Shown here in pieces: positions 1 to 9,618 of a DNA stretch of 64,000 nt. The translations under genes were made by a program, and so were the position numbers. This DNA is from a bacterium. Its GTDB lineage: Bacteria > Eisenbacteria > RBG-16-71-46 > CAIMUX01. The notes beneath the pieces were generated by a model that was not told the DNA's origin, did no database searches, and saw only the letters and a list, made by a program, of their open reading frames with translations. Position 1 is the stretch's first letter. Each line of letters starts with the position of its first letter. The stretch is from contig JAUIHP010000018.1 in the NCBI GenBank assembly GCA_030431975.1, forward strand, positions 86,938 through 150,937, given 5' to 3'.

Positions 1-1
1 G

Positions 2-2635
2 GATTCCCCAGAGCGCGGAAGCGACCGCCGACCTCGCTCGGGCTCCGGACTGGGCGCCACCTCACTGCCGCTCGGCGTTTCCGCATCCGACCCTGGCGGC
101 CGTTTTTCCTTCGGGGACATCCTCGCCGGCCGCTATCGCATCCTGGGGCCCGTCGGCAGTGGAGGCATGGGTGACGTCTACCGGGCGGACGACCTCAAGC
201 TCGGCCAACCCGTCGCTCTCAAGTTTCTTCCCCATGAACTCTCGCAGGACCGGGACCGCCTGGGCCGTCTCTTCGCGGAAGTTCGACTCGCGCGCCAGGT
301 GGCCCATCGCAATGTGTGTCGCGTTTACGACATCGTCGAAGAAGGCGGAGTTCACTTCATCGCCATGGAGTTCGTGGACGGCGAGGATCTCGGAACGCTC
401 CTGCGCCGGGTCGGACGATTCTCCACCGACAAGGCGACCGAGATTGCGCGGCAACTCTGCGCGGGACTTCATGCCGCCCACGAACAGGGCATCCTTCACC
501 GCGACCTCAAGCCGGCCAATATCCTGATCGACGGCCGGGGCGTGGCACACATCGCAGACTTCGGCCTGGCCGCCCTCGACGATCAAATCGACGAGCGGGA
601 AATCCGCGCTGGTACGCCGACGTTCATGGCTCCGGAGCAGATCGAAGGGCGAGAGGTTACGGCTCGAAGCGACATCTATTCGCTGGGCCTCGTCTTCCAC
701 GAGATGTACACGGGTCGCCGTGCCCTGACGGGCCGGACCCTGGCCGAGGTTCGGGATCAGCAATCGGTCCTTTCGTCGCGGATTTCGTCTGACCTCTCGG
801 ATCTCGACCCCGCCGTCGACCGTGTGCTGCGGCGTTGTCTGGACCCGGATCCGGAGATGCGGCCGGCTTCGGCCCTCGCCCTGGCCGCCGCGCTTCCCGG
901 AGGCGACCCCCTCGCCGATGCCCTGGCCGCGGGCGAGGTTCCGTCTCCCGCGATGGTCGCGGCGTCAGGTTCCGTCGGAGTCCTCCCGATGCCATGGGGC
1001 CTGGCCTCCCTCGCGGTCATTCTGCTTTCCCTGCTGTTCACGGCATTCCTCGCCGAGGAAACATCGCTCTACGGAAAGTCCGGAATGGAGAAGCCGGCCG
1101 CGGTTCTCAAAGAACGGGCGTCGGAGCTGGCACGTAGTTTCGGCTACCCCGACTCCGCTGTCGCGGATCGGGTGCAAGGTTGGTATCAGGATGCGGCCGC
1201 GATTCGTTACGAGAAGGATGTCCGCCCGGAAGCGCCGGCCTGGGATTCGCTTCATCTCGGCCAGCCGTCCGCCGTCTACTTCTGGTATCGGGAGTCCCCG
1301 TCGCCGCTGGTCGCGACCAATCTCGTCGGACACGTCGGCGCGACCAACCCACCCGTCGACAAGCCGGGGATGACACTGCTCAGCCTCAACCCGCAAGGAG
1401 ACCTTTCCTGGTTCCAGGGTGTGGCCCGGCCGGACTTCGAGCGCGAAGCCACCAACTCGGCGGCCGACTCGACGTCAGGCTTCGACTGGTACTCCGTCAT
1501 GGAAGCGGCTGCCCTCGACCCCGAAGCCTTCCAAGAGATGGAAGCGGATTGGGTTCCTCCCCGCCATGCCGACCACATCAAGACATGGCGCGGACACTAC
1601 CCGGACCGACCGGATCGAGAGATCGAAGTCCGCATGTCTTCGTTCCACGACCAACTCACCTGGTTCGAGATTCGGCAACCATGGGAACTGGACGACCGAG
1701 CCTCCGCGTCCGGGGGCGGTGGTCAGAACCGGATCGGCTCGATCGTGAACTTCATGATCGTGTTTCTTATCGTTTCGGCGAGCCTGCTCGCGCGCAGCCA
1801 TTTCAAGGCCGGACTCGGCGACCTTCAGGGTGCCGCTCGTCTCGGGGCCGTTCTCGTCTTCCTCATGTTCTTCTCTCTGGTCGCCGAAGCGCATCACGTT
1901 CCGTTGTTCGGTCCGGAGTGGACGATGTTCCAGGCATCCACCGGGCTCAGCCTCTTCCTGGGTGGACTCTTCTGGGTGTTGTATGTCGCTCTGGAACCGT
2001 TTGCGCGAAGACTTTGGCCGGAGGTCCTGATCTCATGGAGCCGGCTGCTCAGAGGACGCATTCGTGACCCACGTGTCGGGCGGGAGATCCTCCTGGGACT
2101 GGCCGCGGGTTCGATTCTTGCGACGTGGGATACCATCTGGCTCGATGTGACACGTCGCATGGGCGCCCCGATGCCGACCCTGCGGACCTTTTCGAGCGGT
2201 ATGATCGAAGGCCTCCCGAGCTATGTCACCGAGTGCGTCAACCTTCTCGTCAATGCCATCTGGGTACCGATGGCGATCTTCCTACTCGTCATCGGGTTTC
2301 GCACGGTCCTGCGTCACCGTCTGATCTCGATTCTGGTGACCTCCACTCTTGTCGCAGCCGTCTTCTTCTTCGGAACAGAGTCGGCCATGGGAAAGGCCAG
2401 CGCGCTCGTATCCGTTGCTCTCGCCGCGGTTCTATTGTTCCGCGTCGGACTGCTTTCCTTCATGGCCTTCTACTTCGCAGCGACCGTGCCCGCGAGGGCT
2501 CCCCTGACCCTGAATTTCGACCATTGGTACGCGTGGTCGACCACGCTGACGGCTCTTCTCATGGTCGGGTTGGCCGTCTTCGCTTTTCGAAACTGTCGGG
2601 AGTCTTCCGGAACGGCGCCGTCTACGCCGCGCTGA
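2..2635 (+). CDS. Ser/Thr protein kinase with polytopic membrane C-terminus (5' end outside window)
   Basis: The reading frame is open to the left edge, so the true start lies outside the window; 877 residues are visible. A Hanks-type kinase domain comes first: the Gly-rich loop (GSGGMG, about visible residue 51), the VALK lysine (about 74), HRDLKPAN (about 166-173), DFG (about 186) and APE (about 210). One membrane segment follows at about 334-352. Next comes an extracytoplasmic-looking region of about 230 residues without a motif I recognise, then about seven further hydrophobic segments to the C-terminus. It probably phosphorylates Ser/Thr on cytoplasmic targets in response to a signal sensed by the outer or membrane part. 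Known PknB-like kinases usually have one membrane helix and PASTA, WD40 or TPR sensors; this multi-helix C-terminus is unusual. Its end overlaps the convergent DUF523 gene by 14 bp. Confidence 0.88.
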   Translation, partial: DSPERGSDRRPRSGSGLGATSLPLGVSASDPGGRFSFGDILAGRYRILGPVGSGGMGDVYRADDLKLGQPVALKFLPHELSQDRDRLGRLFAEVRLARQVAHRNVCRVYDIVEEGGVHFIAMEFVDGEDLGTLLRRVGRFSTDKATEIARQLCAGLHAAHEQGILHRDLKPANILIDGRGVAHIADFGLAALDDQIDEREIRAGTPTFMAPEQIEGREVTARSDIYSLGLVFHEMYTGRRALTGRTLAEVRDQQSVLSSRISSDLSDLDPAVDRVLRRCLDPDPEMRPASALALAAALPGGDPLADALAAGEVPSPAMVAASGSVGVLPMPWGLASLAVILLSLLFTAFLAEETSLYGKSGMEKPAAVLKERASELARSFGYPDSAVADRVQGWYQDAAAIRYEKDVRPEAPAWDSLHLGQPSAVYFWYRESPSPLVATNLVGHVGATNPPVDKPGMTLLSLNPQGDLSWFQGVARPDFEREATNSAADSTSGFDWYSVMEAAALDPEAFQEMEADWVPPRHADHIKTWRGHYPDRPDREIEVRMSSFHDQLTWFEIRQPWELDDRASASGGGGQNRIGSIVNFMIVFLIVSASLLARSHFKAGLGDLQGAARLGAVLVFLMFFSLVAEAHHVPLFGPEWTMFQASTGLSLFLGGLFWVLYVALEPFARRLWPEVLISWSRLLRGRIRDPRVGREILLGLAAGSILATWDTIWLDVTRRMGAPMPTLRTFSSGMIEGLPSYVTECVNLLVNAIWVPMAIFLLVIGFRTVLRHRLISILVTSTLVAAVFFFGTESAMGKASALVSVALAAVLLFRVGLLSFMAFYFAATVPARAPLTLNFDHWYAWSTTLTALLMVGLAVFAFRNCRESSGTAPSTPR

Positions 2636-3590
2636 TGGAATCGAGCAGTCCGAGTTCCGGCGGGTACGGCAGGAAGTAGGCTTGCTCCAAGAGGTAGGGA
2701 TCTTCGAAGTGGCGCACCCAGTGCCACAGAAGCCGAGCCGGAATGGCCAAACCGATGTGACCGCTTCCGTAGTCTTCGATGGAATCGACCAATTCCCTCT
2801 TGTCGATCGATTCGAGTTTGCTCGAGACATACCCGAACATGTGAAAGAGCGCGTCCGTTTGCCGGCCCCGCGTCGGCACGTTGGAAAGAGCGAAGCAAAA
2901 TAGCGTTTCGTACCGACGGTGCGTCTCTTCGCAGTCCTCTCCCCTTCCCAGCAACGCGCCCAGTTCACGCAGTATCTCGGGAGCTCGGGAGAGAAGCAGG
3001 TATTTGTGTCGGCGGTGAAACTCCTGAAGGCCCGCCATACCGGGCGGACGCGCGCGGAATCGGGCCCGCGCGAAGAGGGCCGTCATGCGCGCCTCCGTGA
3101 CCGCGGGTTCTTCCAGATCCGATTCGTCGAAAGCGACCAGATCCGGCCACCGGGATCGCAGGACCCGAGCGAACACACCCTTACCCTCCCGCTCGACCCG
3201 ACCGTCGAGACGAATCAACTTCGCGTCGCGTAGTCCACAGCTGGGTGAACGTGCCTTCAAGGCATAGCCGTCGAGCTCCAACTCTTTCAGGGCAGCGACG
3301 CGCGTCTCGGCAAAGGTTTCCATCGTTTCGGTAAGATCGACTTCGCCCCGACGCAAGCGGGGCCGGCCGGGATCGTCACTCTCATAGAGGTCGATCGTGG
3401 GACGTGGCGTCCCGAGGCCGATCTCCACTTCGGGGCAGACTTCCACGAAGTCGACGTGGGGGCCGAGCTGGTCTGCGAGGAAATCGTCCCGACGATGACC
3501 GCCGTCGTAGCGAACCGGCCTGCCCAACAGGCAGGACGACACTCCAAGGCGGGGGCGGATCAGAGGCGGAGAGGAGTCGGTCCGTTCCAT
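2622..3590 (-). CDS. DUF523 and DUF1722 (YbgA-like) fusion protein
   Basis: 322 residues. The N-terminal half is DUF523: GVSSCLLGRPVRYDG near residue 16, the CPEVEIGLGTPRP block near 52, and a second Cys motif, SPSCG, near 115. The C-terminal half is DUF1722, with the HRRHKYLLLSRAP signature near 190. The two domains are known to be fused in many bacteria; the biochemical role is not established, although the conserved cysteines suggest metal or sulfur chemistry. I chose the ATG at 3590 because GGAGAG lies upstream and it leaves a short gap to the ArsC-like gene. A TTG 36 bp further upstream directly abuts that gene and is less likely. The gene is same-strand with the ArsC-like gene and probably co-transcribed. 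Confidence 0.85.
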   Translation of the reverse strand: MERTDSSPPLIRPRLGVSSCLLGRPVRYDGGHRRDDFLADQLGPHVDFVEVCPEVEIGLGTPRPTIDLYESDDPGRPRLRRGEVDLTETMETFAETRVAALKELELDGYALKARSPSCGLRDAKLIRLDGRVEREGKGVFARVLRSRWPDLVAFDESDLEEPAVTEARMTALFARARFRARPPGMAGLQEFHRRHKYLLLSRAPEILRELGALLGRGEDCEETHRRYETLFCFALSNVPTRGRQTDALFHMFGYVSSKLESIDKRELVDSIEDYGSGHIGLAIPARLLWHWVRHFEDPYLLEQAYFLPYPPELGLLDSISAA

Positions 3591-3626
3591 GGGTCCACTC
3601 TCTCCGAACTCGGTGCGTACACGCAA

Positions 3627-4061
3627 TCAGCTTCCCAGATCTCGAATGGGGATCTCTCGTGCTTCCATCCACTCGCTCAACTGGCGACGAATGTTGTCCC
3701 GGATGACGCGGAACTTTCGCACCGTCGAGTCCTGGTCGTAGCCGACAGGATCGGGCTGCTCCCAATGCAGACGCGCAGCCTTCCCGAGAAAGAGCGGGCA
3801 TTCCTCTTCCGCGCAGAGAGTGACGACAGTGTCGACACTCTCCGGGTCGATCTCTTCGACGGACTTCGACCACTGTTCGGAGATGTCGACCCCGAGTTCA
3901 CTCAAAACCTGAATGGCGGCAGGATGCACGTAGGCCGGGCGGGAGCCCGCACTTTGCACGTGAACGTGCTCTCCGCCCATGGCCCGAGCCAGTCCCTCGG
4001 CCATCTGACTTCGCGCGGAGTTGGCGACACAAAGAAAAAGCAAACGATGCGGATCGGACAT
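3627..4061 (-). CDS. ArsC-type arsenate reductase / low-molecular-weight protein-tyrosine-phosphatase family
   Basis: 144 residues. It begins with the low-molecular-weight phosphatase P-loop CVANSARS (nucleophile Cys11, Arg17) and has a later catalytic Asp in QPDP (Asp104). A Cys pair at 83 and 88 matches the resolving cysteines of thioredoxin-coupled arsenate reductases, which reduce arsenate to arsenite using Cys10, Cys82 and Cys89 in the Staphylococcus enzyme. That favours arsenate reductase over a pure tyrosine phosphatase. No arsenite pump or ArsR regulator is adjacent, so the role is not settled by context. It lies 36 bp upstream of the DUF523 gene on the same strand. Confidence 0.85.
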   Translation of the reverse strand: MSDPHRLLFLCVANSARSQMAEGLARAMGGEHVHVQSAGSRPAYVHPAAIQVLSELGVDISEQWSKSVEEIDPESVDTVVTLCAEEECPLFLGKAARLHWEQPDPVGYDQDSTVRKFRVIRDNIRRQLSEWMEAREIPIRDLGS

Positions 4062-4122
4062 ATGGCCTCCTACGACAATTCCACCGCGCCCGCGCTACCG
4101 GTTCGGTACACATCCGCGCGAG

Positions 4123-6819
4123 CTATGCAGGTACGCCGAGTTCCAGTTTGTACACCTGCGCGAACAGCTGATCCAGGATCGCCTGCAGATCGTCCGCCGA
4201 AACGCCGGCCTCTTCCTGCGGTTCACCGGCGGCTTCCTCGCGCATCTCGAGCAACCGCAAGAACACCAGCGTCAGAACTTCGCGGCCTCGTAGCGGCCCC
4301 TCCGCAAACGGAGCACTCGCCGCTTCGACCGCGCCCGCGACCAATTCGGAAATCTTGTGTGCCCGCCCTTCCCGCAGCCATCGCGACAGGGAACGAAAGA
4401 GCTGACGACACTGCGGATGACTCCGAGGCGGCGGCTCCCCCGCGCCTAAAGGTGAACCTTCCGCGTCCGCCGGATAGGGAAGCGACTCGACCGTCTTGAG
4501 GTCGACCTGTGCCAGCGGGCGGGCGCCTTCCAGAGCGTAGATGCGGTAGATCCTTTGAATGGGCGCGCTCATGAGCAGGCCGACGACGATGAGCGGCGGG
4601 ACCTTGCTTTCTTCCGTTCCACCGAGAAGGTGGAGGTTGTTCATGCAGAGAAAGCCTTCACGATCGAGCGCGCCGATCAGTCGGTCTCCGGTCTGGCGCA
4701 GAAAGACCTTGGACTTCTGGTATCGCGCGAGATCGAAACCGCTTTTGTAGATACGGCCCATGAGTTCGGGATCTTCGGGAACGAAGACACGGCCTCCCTC
4801 CCATCCGATGCGGTAGGGCGTCACTTCGGCGCCGCTGACCAGAGCCGGGCGCCAGCGACCGGCAGCGTCGTCGTCGCGATAGACTTCCCGACCCCGCTTG
4901 TCCCGCAGGAGAAAACGAGACTCCTGTACCCGCGACTGCACGGACTTTTGACCGTGACGACCGATGAGCCCGGAGTAGGTCCAGATGACGTCCCCGAAAC
5001 GAACGGGCGCAGACTGCATCGCTTCGAGAAACCGGACCTCTTCGTTGTCGCGAAAGACGCGCAAGGGAGCACCGCGACGTCCCTCATACTGTGACGCTGG
5101 CACCCAAACCTCCGCAGAATCGAGGCGTCCGTTCTTCGACCTGGACGGCGGCGCCGTTCCCGGAAGCTCGACTTGCAAACCGCCTTTCTTGCGCGCGCCG
5201 CGAGCCGAGGAACGGTCTCCGTGCAGAACCCGATTGCGAACCTGCTTCGGCGGCGCCACCTCGGTTCCACGCTTACGCGCCGAATAGAAAACGGTAAAGC
5301 CGACCTGGGCGCCGGGCCAGGGCGCCGACTCCACGAGGGCCAGTTCGAGAAGATGGCAGCTGTCCAGGATCCGGGCCCGAATCTTCGAGAAGTGATGTCC
5401 GGAGAGAATGGAATCCGGAACGAGAAAGCCGTGGTGCCCTCCCTCGCGACAGAGCCGGATCGCCAGTTCGAGAAAGAGTGGGTACAACGTCAGCTTGTAC
5501 TGAGTCCCGGCAGGAAAGAGTCGTTCGAAGAACTGCCGTTCCTCTTCCATCGGAAGATTGCGATCGCGCAGCCCGAAGCTGACCCATGGCGGATTGCCGA
5601 GAAGTGCGTCGAAGCCCGGGTTGTCCCGGCCGAACACTTCCGGGAACCGCTTCTCCCAAAGGAATCCGGGCGAAAACGAACTGGCCTCGACGAGCAGCGC
5701 GTTTCCCGCCTGAATGTTCCGACCGAGAAAGCAGGGGAATCCGGGACCGAAGAATTCATCGAGTGTGTCGCCGACGAGACTGCGACCGTTGCCGTGTCGT
5801 TGTTGCAGTCGCCGCGCCGTCCATACGGAAAGGTTGTGGGCCGCCGTTCGCGCCGCCAGAGGATCCAGGTCCACGCCGTAAACCTGTAGCAGACGAAGGA
5901 GAGACTCGTCGCCTTCGGTTCCGGACGCCGCGGTTGCAGAGACCAGGGCCTCCGCCGCTGCCAGAAGGAACTGCCCACTCCCACAAGCCGGATCGGCGAA
6001 TCGCAAACTCGGGATCGGAGCGCCCGCTTGCAGAACGGGTTTCAGAACCGCAGTCGAAAGTTCACGGATGAGATCCGGAGGAGTCGTAAAGATTCCCTGC
6101 CCCCGCGACCGATCGCGATCCAGCTTGAAGGTAAGCCGTCCCCGAGGCGTCGTGGTCAATCGGTGGCGAGCTCCGTGGCCGTGAACCAAACCCGGAAGAT
6201 CGTCCTCGGGTGAAAGCGAAACCGCCAAAGAGTAGAGCCGTCGGACGAGTTCCTGCACCTTGACTGCGGGAAGCTCCAGTTCCGCTGCGAGTCGGCGAGC
6301 GCGCTGCAGGCCCTCGTAGAAGCTGTCGTCCCGCGTCGGGGCCGGCTCTTCCAGGTTTCGAGTCCATGGCGCGTTTCCGGCGTCCTGATCGGGATGGTCG
6401 AAGGGCCCTCCCACCTGGGATCGCGAGACGGAGGGCTCGTACGCGGACGAGATCTTCCCGGAAGACGCAGCACGTTCGTCTGAGAACAGGTACTCACCGG
6501 AAATCGGCGACTTCGGAGCCGTCCATTCCTCCAGCAAGCGTAGCGCCGGAATCGATCCCAACCGAAGCCGGCGGCGTCCGGACTGAAGCGGAGACGCCAC
6601 GATCCCGGCATCTTCCATCTGGATGAGCCAGACGAGTTCCAACGCAAGGGAGTGAAGATTGTCGCCGAAACGCGCCAACGTATCGGCCTGGGTGTCGGCG
6701 GATGAAGCAGCTCCCAGCAGGGGCAGAGCCATTTGGCTTTCGGGCACACGAAGACGGTCACGCTCACAGACGAGAAGGAGAATCCTCCGGATCTGGTCGA
6801 CCATTTCCTCGCGCTTCAT
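4123..6819 (-). CDS. Eco57I-like N6-adenine DNA methyltransferase
   Basis: 898 residues. SAM motif I (DPACGSGQF, residues 276-284) and the catalytic motif IV NPPW (409-412) define an N6-adenine methyltransferase of the gamma class. The region before motif I (IFTTPP, about 243) matches the entry of HsdM/Eco57I-type domains. Residues 430-780 resemble a target-recognition region (SGLIGRHGQKS, then LHLLGG). The first 230 residues carry no PD-(D/E)XK nuclease motif that I can identify, so it may be an orphan methylase, a type IIG enzyme with a diverged nuclease, or a PglX-like protein. No restriction, BREX or DISARM partner is next to it. The ATG at 6819 lacks a strong Shine-Dalgarno. The upstream secreted-protein gene ends 24 bp away on the same strand. 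Confidence 0.82.
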   Translation of the reverse strand: MKREEMVDQIRRILLLVCERDRLRVPESQMALPLLGAASSADTQADTLARFGDNLHSLALELVWLIQMEDAGIVASPLQSGRRRLRLGSIPALRLLEEWTAPKSPISGEYLFSDERAASSGKISSAYEPSVSRSQVGGPFDHPDQDAGNAPWTRNLEEPAPTRDDSFYEGLQRARRLAAELELPAVKVQELVRRLYSLAVSLSPEDDLPGLVHGHGARHRLTTTPRGRLTFKLDRDRSRGQGIFTTPPDLIRELSTAVLKPVLQAGAPIPSLRFADPACGSGQFLLAAAEALVSATAASGTEGDESLLRLLQVYGVDLDPLAARTAAHNLSVWTARRLQQRHGNGRSLVGDTLDEFFGPGFPCFLGRNIQAGNALLVEASSFSPGFLWEKRFPEVFGRDNPGFDALLGNPPWVSFGLRDRNLPMEEERQFFERLFPAGTQYKLTLYPLFLELAIRLCREGGHHGFLVPDSILSGHHFSKIRARILDSCHLLELALVESAPWPGAQVGFTVFYSARKRGTEVAPPKQVRNRVLHGDRSSARGARKKGGLQVELPGTAPPSRSKNGRLDSAEVWVPASQYEGRRGAPLRVFRDNEEVRFLEAMQSAPVRFGDVIWTYSGLIGRHGQKSVQSRVQESRFLLRDKRGREVYRDDDAAGRWRPALVSGAEVTPYRIGWEGGRVFVPEDPELMGRIYKSGFDLARYQKSKVFLRQTGDRLIGALDREGFLCMNNLHLLGGTEESKVPPLIVVGLLMSAPIQRIYRIYALEGARPLAQVDLKTVESLPYPADAEGSPLGAGEPPPRSHPQCRQLFRSLSRWLREGRAHKISELVAGAVEAASAPFAEGPLRGREVLTLVFLRLLEMREEAAGEPQEEAGVSADDLQAILDQLFAQVYKLELGVPA

Positions 6820-6843
6820 GAAGCTTGCTTGCCTTCGAAAGAG

Positions 6844-9186
6844 TTAGGGGCGAATGACGAGTCGACTCCGCGCAAGGAGACTCCCTTCCGCGTCCAGCCA
6901 TTCCAGATAGTACACGCCTCCCGGAAGTTCTCGCCCTCTCAGATCTCGCGGATGCCACTCGACGTGCCCGGTTCGACCGGCGGAAACCTCTTCGGCGTCG
7001 TCGTCGACCCGCGGAGACGTTCCCGGGACTGCAAAGACGTGATGTGCGCGTTCCCGGCCCGTGACGTCATAAAGGACGAGTCGTTGACCTTCCCCCACAG
7101 CCGCCGAAGACGACCGATGGATGACGTCCAACGGCAGTGTTCGATCCCAGGGCACGGGACGCACGGAAAGGTGGTGCGACGAACCGGAATCGCCCACGAC
7201 GACCGGACTCTCGGCGAACAAGCGCCGTCCCCCGAACCAGACATCCAGTTCGTAGGTCCAACTCCCGGATTCTGGTGAGTGGTCGACCCAGACGTACTCG
7301 AAGTGATCTCCACTCCCCGGCGAATGGGGAGCCAACTCCCAGCTCGACTGGTGGACGACCTGGACCTGCGACGAGCCTCTTCTCGAAATGCTTAGACTGC
7401 CGTCGTCGACCCTGGGAAGACTGGCCGTGATCTCGACTCCCTCGCCCGTCCACTCCGCTTCGATCCAGGCAGAAAGAACGGGAGTCGCGACCGGACCGGG
7501 AACTCGCAACGTGTCGACACGAACGACGTGGATCCCGGCAGCAATGCCGAACCCGTCGGCGACCCGGTCGAGTAGGTACGTTCCGTCCTCGCCCGTCTGC
7601 GTTTCGGCGACCCACCGGAGGTCCGAGTCGAGCAGGGAGACACGCGCGCCGGCGACGGGACCGGTCTCGAAAGCAGAAACCATACCGCCGACCGAAATTC
7701 CCTCGACCGGCTCGAAGTCGACTCCTTCCGCGGAATCGGCGTCGACGGTGACGAGAAGCGCCTCAGAGATTTCGGCGGCCTCCGGATAAAACTGCGGCAG
7801 CAACCTACCCTGGGGGAAAAGGCCAACGTAGTAGTCCCCCGGCGGTAGGCACTCCAGGGTGTAAAAGCCAGGTTCCTCGATCACCAGATCGACGGTATCG
7901 GTTTCGCTCCAGGCCCGGAGAAGCGCGGACTCGAAACGGGCCGCATCCGCATCGATGTTTCCGACGATGTAGCCCTGCACCGCCGGGGGCAGCTCGCAAT
8001 CCGCGAGCAGAGACCCGTCCATGTTCGCTTCGTGCAGCCCGTTTTCAGTGACGGTAATGGGACGGGCGTCCTCCTCACGAACCTGGTCCGGCCAGTAGCG
8101 GCGCAGTCCCGGCGAGTAGAGAACGTAGGAGGATGCCGGTAGACCTACGATCCGGTAGAAACCGAGACTTCCCGTACGGGTTCGGTACTCCCGGTCTCCG
8201 TTTCTTTCCGACAGAACCAGCTCGGTGAAAGGAATACCGATGGTCGTGCCTTCGGTTCGGATCTGGCCGATGAGAGTTCCTCCGGCGTCGAGCTCGATAG
8301 CGGGAGTTTCGGTGTCGACACCGGCCGCGCAAACGAAGACGTCAGCCGACATGAAGTCTCGACTTCCTCCGGCAAACTCGGGAAGTAGACCCGACGCCGA
8401 GTCTGGAACGGCCTGAACCGCGTACATCCCTTCGGCCAGACCGCCGAAACGGAAGCCTCCATCGGAACTCGGCGGGTGCGCGGCGATGACGTTCCCCTGG
8501 CTATCGAGCAGCCGAAGCAGAACGTCGTCGCGCGGAGAACCGTTGGCCTCCCGCACCTGTCCGAGAAGCCTGGCTGCCGGTGGGAGAACGACGGGGTCGA
8601 CATCTGTGGTCTGACCATTGACGTTCACAATCCGGAGAGCCGACGTGGAGTCCTCGGACAAACCGTGAAAGAGCGCGCGGTGCTCCCGTCCGCCCGATGT
8701 CGCGTCATCAGTCGAGTAGCGCAAAAGGACGGAACCTGCGGGCAACGCTGGAAGAAGAAAACTTCCATCGTTTCGCGTGTAGGTACTCGCTCGTATGGAA
8801 CCGACCTGGGCTTCGACGAGCACGCCGGAGAGCGGAATCGAACCCATCTCCCGAGCTCCGCGGACCTCTCCGCTCACGGCTCCGCCGGACGCCATGAGTT
8901 CGATATCGACACCGCCTTGCTCGTCACCGGGTTTGGTCTCTATTCGAGACGCGTCGGAGCTTTCGGACACACCCGGCGCGTACGAAGACGGATAGAGCCG
9001 ATCGAATTCCCCGACGTCACTTCCGCGGGCACTTCCCGTCCACAAAGCAACGCCGAGAACGAACCCCGCAAGCATCGGCAGCGCGATGTGCCGCGAAGCA
9101 ACGCCGGGAACGAGACCCGCAAGCACGCAACGCCGTAGCGGTACGGAGCCGAGCAACGAAGGCTCCACTCGCTTCCGGCCGTTCAC
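6844..9186 (-). CDS. Secreted modular protein: carboxypeptidase-regulatory-like repeats and C-terminal FlgD-like Ig domain
   Basis: 780 residues. The GTG at 9186 overlaps the queF stop (GTGA), indicating translational coupling. A hydrophobic segment near residues 33-50 ending in SARG looks like a signal peptide after an unusually long N-region; an internal ATG just before the hydrophobic stretch is an alternative start. Downstream are about five beta-sandwich modules recognisable by recurring G.V.......P..GV.V......G....T..DG.F.L..LP.G.Y patterns. The last 70 residues, with [17 protein letters not shown], are the FlgD-type Ig fold that in FCB-group bacteria often terminates exported proteins and may act as a sorting domain. 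It is probably cell-surface or secreted; substrate unknown. Confidence 0.8.
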   Translation of the reverse strand: MNGRKRVEPSLLGSVPLRRCVLAGLVPGVASRHIALPMLAGFVLGVALWTGSARGSDVGEFDRLYPSSYAPGVSESSDASRIETKPGDEQGGVDIELMASGGAVSGEVRGAREMGSIPLSGVLVEAQVGSIRASTYTRNDGSFLLPALPAGSVLLRYSTDDATSGGREHRALFHGLSEDSTSALRIVNVNGQTTDVDPVVLPPAARLLGQVREANGSPRDDVLLRLLDSQGNVIAAHPPSSDGGFRFGGLAEGMYAVQAVPDSASGLLPEFAGGSRDFMSADVFVCAAGVDTETPAIELDAGGTLIGQIRTEGTTIGIPFTELVLSERNGDREYRTRTGSLGFYRIVGLPASSYVLYSPGLRRYWPDQVREEDARPITVTENGLHEANMDGSLLADCELPPAVQGYIVGNIDADAARFESALLRAWSETDTVDLVIEEPGFYTLECLPPGDYYVGLFPQGRLLPQFYPEAAEISEALLVTVDADSAEGVDFEPVEGISVGGMVSAFETGPVAGARVSLLDSDLRWVAETQTGEDGTYLLDRVADGFGIAAGIHVVRVDTLRVPGPVATPVLSAWIEAEWTGEGVEITASLPRVDDGSLSISRRGSSQVQVVHQSSWELAPHSPGSGDHFEYVWVDHSPESGSWTYELDVWFGGRRLFAESPVVVGDSGSSHHLSVRPVPWDRTLPLDVIHRSSSAAVGEGQRLVLYDVTGRERAHHVFAVPGTSPRVDDDAEEVSAGRTGHVEWHPRDLRGRELPGGVYYLEWLDAEGSLLARSRLVIRP

Positions 9187-9536
9187 GCGGCGTAGTCGAC
9201 CTTCACGACGGTGTGAATCCCACCGCGCACGAAGAAGTCGCCTTCGACCCACATTCTTCGGGGTCGGCAGGCCGCAACGAGGTCATCGAGAATTCGGTTG
9301 GTCACGGCCTCGTGAAAGTGCCCCTCATCCCGGAAGGACCAGAAGTAGAGCTTCAGCGCCTTGAGTTCGAGGCAGAGTTCATCCGGCACGTAGCGGATGC
9401 GAAACGTCGCGAAGTCCGGTTGGCCCGTCTTCGGACACAGACAGGTGAACTCTGGAATCTCGAAGACGATCTCGTAGTCGCGTCCCGGTTTGGGATTGGG
9501 AAAAGTCTCCAGATCCTTGCTCGGCTCTGTCGTCAT
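9183..9536 (-). CDS. queF: NADPH-dependent 7-cyano-7-deazaguanine reductase
   Basis: 117 residues, the size of the short (YkvM-type) QueF. It reduces preQ0 to preQ1 in queuosine biosynthesis. The catalytic Cys is in the [13 protein letters not shown] block (residues 29-41), and the substrate-binding [20 protein letters not shown] block follows. The ATG at 9536 is chosen because GGAGACC precedes it and the family begins there; the frame remains open about 195 bp further upstream, but that extension is not QueF-like. No queC, queD, queE or tgt is nearby. The stop overlaps the start of the secreted protein gene. The leader contains a strong hairpin. Confidence 0.95.
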   Translation of the reverse strand: MTTEPSKDLETFPNPKPGRDYEIVFEIPEFTCLCPKTGQPDFATFRIRYVPDELCLELKALKLYFWSFRDEGHFHEAVTNRILDDLVAACRPRRMWVEGDFFVRGGIHTVVKVDYAA

Positions 9537-9594
9537 CGGTGGTCTCCTGCGCGGATGTTCCCGGGCCTTCCCGGCGAGGCCGAGCGGGTCACGA

Positions 9595-9618
9595 CGGGAC
9601 GCGCAGTCGTGCGTCCCG
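9595..9618 (-). promoter_or_regulatory. Hairpin in the queF leader
   Basis: A perfect 8-bp inverted repeat (CGGGACGC, 8-nt loop, GCGTCCCG) lies 59-82 bp upstream of the queF start. It could be a leader stem-loop or attenuator. I do not recognise a preQ1-I or preQ1-II aptamer around it, and no T-run follows on either strand. Confidence 0.35.
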
